DNA of 64,000 nt. Origin: Pseudoalteromonas luteoviolacea (GTDB taxonomy: Bacteria; Pseudomonadota; Gammaproteobacteria; Enterobacterales; Alteromonadaceae). This document shows, piece after piece, positions 58,195-64,000 of the stretch. The notes beneath the pieces were generated by a model that was not told the DNA's origin, ran no database searches, and saw only the letters and a program-made list of their open reading frames with translations. Location of the stretch: assembly GCF_018100925.1 (NCBI RefSeq), contig NZ_JAGJEH010000002.1, positions 682,001 to 746,000 on the forward strand. Direction: 5' to 3'. Position 1 is the first letter of the stretch, and the number at the start of each line of letters is the position of its first letter. The translations under genes and the position numbers were made by a program.

Positions 58195-58236
58195 CGTTTA
58201 AGTTTAAGTTTCTGCGCTAGAGAAAAGGGCTAATAA

Positions 58237-61050
58237 ATGCACGAAGGTGTGATGAAAGCATGGCTGGAATCTTCTCACTTATACGGCGGCAACGTTGCAT
58301 ATGTAGAAGATTTATATGAGGCGTATCTAGATGATGCGGCTTCAGTGCCAGAAGAATGGCGAGAAGTGTTTGATCAACTACCTAAAGTAGAAGGTGTTGA
58401 TGTTGATATTAAACATTCCGATGTAAGAGCACAATTTGCTGAGCTTGCTAAGAACAAACACAGAGAAGTAGTAGTTTCTGCAGAAGGTGCGGCAGATGCA
58501 AAACAAGTGCGTGTGTTGCAGCTTATTAATGCATTTAGATTTAGGGGCCACCAAAACGCCAATCTAGACCCATTGGGTCTATGGCAACGTGACCGAGTGA
58601 GAGAACTCGAGTTGGCTTACCACGATTTAGATGATGTGGATCTCGATAAAGAATTCAATATTGGCTCTTTTGCTTGTGGCAAAGAGACAATGAAGTTAAA
58701 AGATTTATACGCTGCACTTAAGTCCACATATTGTGGTTCTGTAGGCGCAGAGTACATGCACATCACATCAACCGAAGAAAAGCGCTGGTTACAACAACGC
58801 TTAGAAGCCGGTTTCTCAAAGCCCCAGTTCAGCAAAGAAAACAAACTACGCTTATTGCAAGGCTTAATCGCAGCTGATGGTCTTGAAAAGTATCTTGGTG
58901 CTAAATTCCCAGGTGCAAAGCGCTTCTCACTGGAAGGTGGTGACGCACTAGTGCCAATGCTTAAAGAGCTTGTACATAGAGCAGGTGAAAGCGGCCAAGA
59001 AGAAGTTGTAATTGGTATGGCGCACCGTGGTCGTCTAAACGTACTAGTTAACGTTTTAGGTAAGAATCCACAGGAATTATTTGACGAATTCGCTGGTAAA
59101 TACGGTGAGTCGGCGGGTTCTGGTGATGTTAAATACCACATGGGTTTCTCTTCTGATTTCTCAACTCAGGGTGGCGATGTTCATATGGCATTGGCTTTTA
59201 ACCCGTCTCACTTAGAAATCGTAAACCCAGTGGTCATGGGCTCAGTAAGAGCACGTCTAGACCGTTTAAACTGTGCAAGTGGCTCTAAAGCATTGCCAAT
59301 TACCATTCATGGTGACTCAGCAATCGCTGGACAAGGTGTTGTACAAGAGACCTTTAACTTATCTAAGACTCGCGCTTATGGTGTAGGTGGTACAGTACGT
59401 ATCGTTGTAAACAACCAAGTTGGTTTTACAACATCTAAGGCAGAAGATACACGCTCAACAGAGTACTGTACTGATATTGCTAAGATGGTTCAGGCTCCAA
59501 TCTTCCACGTTAACTCTGATGATCCTGAAGCGGTTGCATTCGTAACACAAGTTGCGCTTGACTTCCGTAACAAGTTTAAGCGTGATGTTGTTATTGATTT
59601 AGTGTGTTACCGTCGTCACGGTCACAACGAAGCTGATGAGCCAAATGCTACTCAGCCTCTAATGTATCAAAAGATCAAAAAGCACCCAGTACCTCGTCAA
59701 TTATATTCTGACAAGTTAGTAGCTGAAGGTGTACTTTCTGCACAAGAAGCTAAGCAACTAGCTGACGACTACCGCAACGGTTTAGACAATGGCGAGTGTG
59801 TAGTTGCTGAAATTCAGCCTGAAACTAAGCATTCTTCAGAATGGTCTAAATACGTAGGTCACGATTGGGATACACCATACGAGACTGAAGTATCTGTAGA
59901 CAAGCTCAAAGAGCTTGGTGAAAAGGTTGCTAGCTATCCTGAAGAGCACAAAGCGCAGTCTCGTGTTAAGAAAATCTATGATGATCGTAAAGCGATGGCT
60001 ACAGGTGACAAACCACTTGATTGGGGTATGGCTGAAACACTGGCATACGCGACAATGGTTGACCAAGGCACTGATATTCGTTTAACAGGTCAAGATTCTG
60101 GCCGTGGTACTTTCTTCCACCGTCACGCTGTTGTTCACAACCAAATTGACGCATCTACTTATTTACCGTTGCAAAACATCAGCCCAGAGCAGGGTACTTT
60201 TGAGGTTTATGACTCAGTACTTTCTGAAGAAGCTGTACTTGCATTCGAATATGGTTATGCGACAGCAGAGCCTACTTCATTGGTTCTTTGGGAAGCTCAG
60301 TTCGGTGACTTCGCAAACGGTGCTCAGGTTGTATTTGACCAGTTTTTAAGTTCTGGTGAGCAAAAGTGGGGCCGTCTATGTGGCTTGACTCTGTTGCTAC
60401 CTCATGGTTATGAAGGTCAAGGTCCTGAACACAGTTCAGCACGTCTTGAGCGTTACTTGCAACTTTGTGCAGACCACAACATGCAAGTGTGTGTTCCGAC
60501 TACGCCTGCACAGGTTTATTCAATGTTACGTCGTCAATCAGTTCGTCCGTTACGTCGTCCATTGATTGTTATGACGCCGAAGTCATTGTTACGTCATCCT
60601 TTAGCAGTTTCAAGTTTGGAAGAGCTTTCTGACGGCGTATTCCATAATATGATCGATGAAATTGATGATATTAAGCCTGAGAATGTTGAGCGCGTTGTAT
60701 TCTGTAGCGGTAAAGTTTACTACGAACTACTTCAAGAGCGTCGCAAGCTTGAGCTAAACAATGTTGCTATCGTACGTGTTGAGCAGTTATATCCGTTCCC
60801 TCACAAAGAGATGGATGAGATTATGGCTCGCTACCAGCATGTTAAAGATTTCGTATGGTGTCAGGAAGAGCCACAGAACCAAGGCGCTTGGTACTGCTCT
60901 CAACACCATTTCTGGGAAGCAATCCCTACTGGTGCAAACCTAACTTATGCTGGTCGTAAGGCTTCAGCAGCACCTGCTTGTGGTTATATGTCTACCCATA
61001 CTAAAGAACAAAACGCGTTGATTGCTGACGCATTAACAATTAAAAAATAA
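58237..61050 (+). CDS. sucA: 2-oxoglutarate dehydrogenase E1 (thiamine-dependent)
   Basis: Decarboxylates 2-oxoglutarate and passes the succinyl group to SucB. 937 residues, E. coli 933. 'SSHLYGGNVAYVEDLYEAYLDD' is the N-terminal E2-docking region. The TPP site includes 'GMAHRGRLNVLVN', 'GDSAIAGQG' and the metal-binding 'NNQVGFTTS'. 'YGYATAEP' and 'LPHGYEGQGPEHSSARLERYLQ' belong to the C-terminal active-site domain. It is 10 bp upstream of sucB. A terminator separates it from sdhB, but read-through is possible. Confidence 0.99.
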   Translation: MHEGVMKAWLESSHLYGGNVAYVEDLYEAYLDDAASVPEEWREVFDQLPKVEGVDVDIKHSDVRAQFAELAKNKHREVVVSAEGAADAKQVRVLQLINAFRFRGHQNANLDPLGLWQRDRVRELELAYHDLDDVDLDKEFNIGSFACGKETMKLKDLYAALKSTYCGSVGAEYMHITSTEEKRWLQQRLEAGFSKPQFSKENKLRLLQGLIAADGLEKYLGAKFPGAKRFSLEGGDALVPMLKELVHRAGESGQEEVVIGMAHRGRLNVLVNVLGKNPQELFDEFAGKYGESAGSGDVKYHMGFSSDFSTQGGDVHMALAFNPSHLEIVNPVVMGSVRARLDRLNCASGSKALPITIHGDSAIAGQGVVQETFNLSKTRAYGVGGTVRIVVNNQVGFTTSKAEDTRSTEYCTDIAKMVQAPIFHVNSDDPEAVAFVTQVALDFRNKFKRDVVIDLVCYRRHGHNEADEPNATQPLMYQKIKKHPVPRQLYSDKLVAEGVLSAQEAKQLADDYRNGLDNGECVVAEIQPETKHSSEWSKYVGHDWDTPYETEVSVDKLKELGEKVASYPEEHKAQSRVKKIYDDRKAMATGDKPLDWGMAETLAYATMVDQGTDIRLTGQDSGRGTFFHRHAVVHNQIDASTYLPLQNISPEQGTFEVYDSVLSEEAVLAFEYGYATAEPTSLVLWEAQFGDFANGAQVVFDQFLSSGEQKWGRLCGLTLLLPHGYEGQGPEHSSARLERYLQLCADHNMQVCVPTTPAQVYSMLRRQSVRPLRRPLIVMTPKSLLRHPLAVSSLEELSDGVFHNMIDEIDDIKPENVERVVFCSGKVYYELLQERRKLELNNVAIVRVEQLYPFPHKEMDEIMARYQHVKDFVWCQEEPQNQGAWYCSQHHFWEAIPTGANLTYAGRKASAAPACGYMSTHTKEQNALIADALTIKK

Positions 61051-61060
61051 GGAATAAGAG

Positions 61061-62548
61061 ATGACAACCGAAATTAAGGTGCCTGTTCTTCCTGAGTCAG
61101 TTGCAGACGCAACCGTCGCAACTTGGCATGTAAGCGTTGGTGATACGGTTAGCCGTGACCAAAACCTAGTTGACATCGAAACTGACAAAGTCGTTTTAGA
61201 AGTTGTTGCACCTGAAGACGGTGTAATTGTTGCTATTTCTGAAGAAGAAGGCGCAACTGTATTAGGCGAGCAAGTAATTGCACAAATCGGTGCTGCGGGC
61301 GCAGCACCTGCTCAATCAAATGAACAACCAGCAGCGCCAGCAGCGGCGCCAGCAGCAGAAGGTAAAGAAGTGGACATTAAAGTACCAGTACTTCCAGAGT
61401 CAGTAGCAGACGCTACAATCGCAACTTGGCACGTACAACCAGGTGAGGCTGTAAGCCGTGACCAAAACCTAGTTGACATCGAGACTGACAAAGTTGTTTT
61501 AGAAGTTGTTGCACCTGAAGATGGTGTAATGGGTGAACACTTGCACGCTGAAGGCGACACAGTTCTTGGCGAGCAGGTTATTGGTAAGCTTTCAGCGGGT
61601 GGTGCACCAGCAGCTCCAGCTCAAGCAGACGCAGCTCCTGCGGCTTCTGATGAAAACGCTGACGTACTTACTCCATCAGTTCGTCGCCTAATTGCAGAAA
61701 AAGGTCTTGATGCTTCTCAAATCAAAGGCTCTGGTAAAGGTGGTCGTATCACTAAAGAAGACGTAGATGCCTTCTTGAAAGCTCCTGCAGCAAAACCTGC
61801 TGCAGCTCCTGCTAAAGCAGCGGCAGCTCCAGCGGCACCAGTAGGTGATCGTACTCAAAAACGTGTTCCTATGACTCGTTTACGTAAGACAATTGCTAAC
61901 CGTCTTCTTGAAGCAAAGAACTCTACTGCAATGTTAACTACGTTCAACGAAGTAAACATGAAACCAATCATGGATCTTCGTAAGCAGTATAAAGATGTAT
62001 TTGAAGAGCGTCACGGCATCCGTCTTGGCTTCATGTCTTTCTACGTGAAAGCGGTAACTGAAGCACTTAAGCGCTTCCCTGAAGTAAATGCATCAATCGA
62101 TGGCGATGACATCGTATACCACAACTACTTCGACATCAGCATCGCTGTTTCTACACCTCGTGGTCTAGTTACACCAGTACTTCGTGACTGTGATAAGCTA
62201 TCTGTTGCTGAAATCGAAAAGGGTATTCGTGAGCTAGCACTTAAAGGCCGCGACGGTAAGTTAACTGTTGATGACATGACTGGTGGTAACTTCACTATCA
62301 CTAACGGTGGTGTATTCGGTTCATTACTTTCTACGCCTATCATCAACCTACCTCAGTCTTCGATTCTTGGTATGCACAAAATCCAAGAGCGCCCGATGGC
62401 TGTAAACGGTAAAGTAGAAATTCTACCAATGATGTACCTAGCGCTTTCTTATGACCACCGTCAAATCGATGGTAAAGAATCAGTTGGTTTCTTAGTAACA
62501 ATCAAAGAATTACTAGAAGATCCAACTCGTCTACTTCTAGACGTTTAA
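61061..62548 (+). CDS. sucB: Dihydrolipoyl succinyltransferase E2 with two lipoyl domains
   Basis: Core of the 2-oxoglutarate dehydrogenase complex. 495 residues, about 90 more than E. coli because there are two lipoyl domains: residues 4-76 and 104-180, each with the lipoyl lysine in 'ETDKVVLEV'. Ala/Pro linkers follow each. Then come a peripheral-subunit-binding domain (~203-240, '[22 protein letters not shown]') and a catalytic domain (~265-495) with H466-x3-D470 in 'SYDHRQIDG'. Same operon as sucA (10-bp gap), with a terminator after it. Two lipoyl units are unusual for SucB, though common in PDH E2. Confidence 0.97.
   Translation: MTTEIKVPVLPESVADATVATWHVSVGDTVSRDQNLVDIETDKVVLEVVAPEDGVIVAISEEEGATVLGEQVIAQIGAAGAAPAQSNEQPAAPAAAPAAEGKEVDIKVPVLPESVADATIATWHVQPGEAVSRDQNLVDIETDKVVLEVVAPEDGVMGEHLHAEGDTVLGEQVIGKLSAGGAPAAPAQADAAPAASDENADVLTPSVRRLIAEKGLDASQIKGSGKGGRITKEDVDAFLKAPAAKPAAAPAKAAAAPAAPVGDRTQKRVPMTRLRKTIANRLLEAKNSTAMLTTFNEVNMKPIMDLRKQYKDVFEERHGIRLGFMSFYVKAVTEALKRFPEVNASIDGDDIVYHNYFDISIAVSTPRGLVTPVLRDCDKLSVAEIEKGIRELALKGRDGKLTVDDMTGGNFTITNGGVFGSLLSTPIINLPQSSILGMHKIQERPMAVNGKVEILPMMYLALSYDHRQIDGKESVGFLVTIKELLEDPTRLLLDV
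61067..61600 (+). repeat. Tandem lipoyl-domain duplication inside sucB
   Basis: Two copies at about 61070-61290 and 61376-61595. The ~95-bp stretch encoding '[25 protein letters not shown]' differs at only a few third positions (for example CGAAACT/CGAGACT and AAGTC/AAGTT), while the flanks have diverged. This suggests recent duplication or gene conversion. Confidence 0.85.
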
Positions 62549-62565
62549 GCGAAAGATTAAATCTT

Positions 62566-62607
62566 AAGCTGTATGTGTGCAATTAAGCAACATACAGCTT
62601 TTTTTTT
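62566..62607 (+). terminator. Intrinsic terminator after sucB
   Basis: An 11-bp stem AAGCTGTATGT/ACATACAGCTT with a 13-nt loop and a run of nine T. It separates sucAB from sucCD. Confidence 0.93.
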
Positions 62608-62702
62608 GCGCCTTTGGTCTAACTGGGGTTTTCTTACTACGCCTTGGGATCTATACTATGGGCGCAATTTGGGATAGCTGATTATTTGCATAAATATTCA
62701 GC
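62606..62702 (+). ncRNA. Candidate structured leader of sucC
   Basis: Two predicted stems: a long-range pairing TTGCGCC (62606-62612) with GGCGCAA (62661-62667), and a hairpin GCTGA-t-TATTT/AAATA-t-TCAGC at 62677-62702. The region lies between the sucB terminator and the sucC ATG (62734). A 'sucC RNA' leader motif has been described in gammaproteobacteria; I cannot say if this is it. Confidence 0.4.
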
Positions 62703-62733
62703 ATTTTTAGTATAAAAAATTGGATAAAGCATC

Positions 62734-63900
62734 ATGAATTTGCATGAGTATCAGGCAAAACAACTTTTTGCCGAATATGGTTTACCTGTATCTGAGGGTT
62801 ACGCTTGTGACACTCCTCAGGAAGCAGTTGAAGCTGCTGGTAAGATTGGTGGCGACAAGTGGGTCGTTAAATGTCAAGTACACGCGGGTGGCCGTGGTAA
62901 AGCTGGCGGTGTTAAGCTAGCTGATAGCAAAGACGAGATCCGCGCATTTGCTGAAAACTGGTTAGGTAAAAACCTAGTGACTTACCAGACTGACGAAAAA
63001 GGTCAGCCTGTTGCTAAGATCCTTGTTGAAAGCTGCACTGATATTGCAAATGAGCTATACCTTGGTGCTGTTGTTGACCGTGCTTCACGTAAAATCGTGT
63101 TCATGGCTTCAACTGAAGGTGGTGTAGAAATCGAGCAAGTTGCTGAAGAAACACCAGAACTTATTCACAAAGCTGAAATCGATCCACTAGTAGGCCCTCA
63201 GGCATACCAAGGTCGTGAGCTTGGCTTCAAGCTTGGTCTTAACCCAGCTCAGATCAAACAGTTCACTAAGATCTTCCTAGGTCTAGCGAACATGTTCATC
63301 GATCATGACTTCGCACTTCTAGAGATCAACCCTCTAGTAATCACTGACGAAAACAACCTACACTGCCTAGACGGTAAGATTGGTGTTGATGGCAACGCGC
63401 TATTCCGTCAGCCTAAGATCCGTGAATTCCACGATCCTTCACAAGAAGATGCACGTGAAGCTCACGCTGCAAGCTTCGAACTTAACTACGTTGCTCTAGA
63501 CGGTAACGTTGGTTGTATGGTTAACGGAGCAGGCCTAGCGATGGGTACAATGGACATCGTAAACCTACACGGTGGCAAGCCAGCTAACTTCCTAGACGTT
63601 GGTGGCGGCGCGACTAAAGAGCGTGTATCTGAAGCATTCAAGATCATCCTTTCAGATGACAATGTGAAAGCAGTACTTGTAAACATCTTCGGTGGTATCG
63701 TTCGTTGTGACATGATCGCTGAAGGTATCATTGGTGCAGTTAAAGAAGTTGGTGTAAGCGTACCAGTAGTTGTACGTCTTGAAGGTACTAACGCTGAAGC
63801 TGGCCGTGAAGTACTAGCTAACTCTGGTCTTGACATCATCGCTGCTGAATCACTAACAGATGCTGCAGAGAAAGTAGTTGCTGCTGCGGAGGGCAAATAA
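62734..63900 (+). CDS. sucC: Succinyl-CoA synthetase beta subunit
   Basis: With SucD, makes succinate and ATP or GTP from succinyl-CoA. 388 residues. The N-terminal ATP-grasp domain is '[19 protein letters not shown]', with '[17 protein letters not shown]' binding nucleotide. The C-terminal CoA-ligase domain includes '[30 protein letters not shown]' and '[17 protein letters not shown]'. Its stop overlaps the sucD ATG by one base (TAATG), so the two subunits are translated together. It has its own leader separated from sucB by a terminator. Confidence 0.99.
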   Translation: MNLHEYQAKQLFAEYGLPVSEGYACDTPQEAVEAAGKIGGDKWVVKCQVHAGGRGKAGGVKLADSKDEIRAFAENWLGKNLVTYQTDEKGQPVAKILVESCTDIANELYLGAVVDRASRKIVFMASTEGGVEIEQVAEETPELIHKAEIDPLVGPQAYQGRELGFKLGLNPAQIKQFTKIFLGLANMFIDHDFALLEINPLVITDENNLHCLDGKIGVDGNALFRQPKIREFHDPSQEDAREAHAASFELNYVALDGNVGCMVNGAGLAMGTMDIVNLHGGKPANFLDVGGGATKERVSEAFKIILSDDNVKAVLVNIFGGIVRCDMIAEGIIGAVKEVGVSVPVVVRLEGTNAEAGREVLANSGLDIIAAESLTDAAEKVVAAAEGK

Positions 63901-64000
63901 TGTCTGTACTAATTAATAAAGATACTAAAGTAATCTGTCAGGGTTTCACTGGTGGTCAGGGTACTTTCCACTCTGAGCAAGCTATCCAGTACGGTACGCA
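63900..64000 (+). CDS. sucD: Succinyl-CoA synthetase alpha subunit (5' end only)
   Basis: The start ATG at 63900 shares one base with the sucC stop. The first 33 residues read '[20 protein letters not shown]' and on to '[13 protein letters not shown]', matching the SucD N terminus with the CoA-binding '[13 protein letters not shown]' loop. The rest, including the phosphorylated His, lies beyond the window. Confidence 0.95.
   Translation, partial: MSVLINKDTKVICQGFTGGQGTFHSEQAIQYGT

Overview
The window is ordinary chromosomal DNA from a marine gammaproteobacterium. It most resembles Alteromonadales and probably Pseudoalteromonas. This is an inference from moderate-to-low GC, a TonB-dependent receptor, several c-di-GMP and sensor proteins, CLCA_X and DUF3718-type proteins, an Entner-Doudoroff glucose block, and E. 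coli-like gene pairs (metG/mrp, yfbV/ackA-pta, dapE/yffB, gltA/sdhCDAB-sucABCD). I saw no IS element, prophage, CRISPR array, rRNA or tRNA gene.

Layout. 1-6.3 kb: the end of a helical-repeat protein, a GFA-type zinc protein, a membrane diguanylate cyclase, a gamma-glutamylcyclotransferase-like protein, a betaine-type binding protein and a secreted zinc-phospholipase-C-like protein. 6.3-13.5 kb: glucose catabolism, with two LacI-family regulators around glk followed by edd-eda-gap. The glk and edd promoters share an identical 14-bp palindrome (one copy before glk, two before edd). Both have long hairpin-rich leaders with a terminator-like stem before the start codon. 13.8-21.7 kb: adk, an EAL phosphodiesterase, and the packed tmk-holB-pilZ-tatD-phoD-like cluster. 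21.8-37.8 kb: signalling genes (a two-propeller sensor kinase, a GNAT/cyclic-nucleotide-binding fusion, an EAL protein, a hybrid kinase and a free HPt protein) interspersed with metG, mrp, a CLCA_X metalloprotein and a DTW tRNA-modifying enzyme.

38-49 kb: alaA, then a five-gene operon on the minus strand in which every gene overlaps the next (ACT protein, EIIA-Glc-like protein, ArsC-like reductase, dapE, M15 peptidase). Next come pta-ackA, yfbV, rlmA with a CbiM-like membrane protein, and xthA. 49-53 kb: a small secreted cysteine protein, a TonB receptor and an acylphosphatase. 53-64 kb: the TCA block, with gltA divergent from sdhCDAB, then sucAB and sucCD; sucD is cut by the window end.

How it fits together. 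Glk, Edd, Eda and Gap convert glucose (after oxidation to 6-phosphogluconate by genes elsewhere) to pyruvate and glyceraldehyde 3-phosphate products. GltA, Sdh and Suc complete carbon oxidation, and Pta-AckA handles acetate overflow. The most interesting non-textbook signals are the shared operators and structured leaders of glk and edd, the stem-loop-rich sucC leader, the EIIA-like protein lacking one of its two active-site histidines, the GNAT-cNMP fusion, and a SucB with two lipoyl domains whose DNA is partly near-identical.
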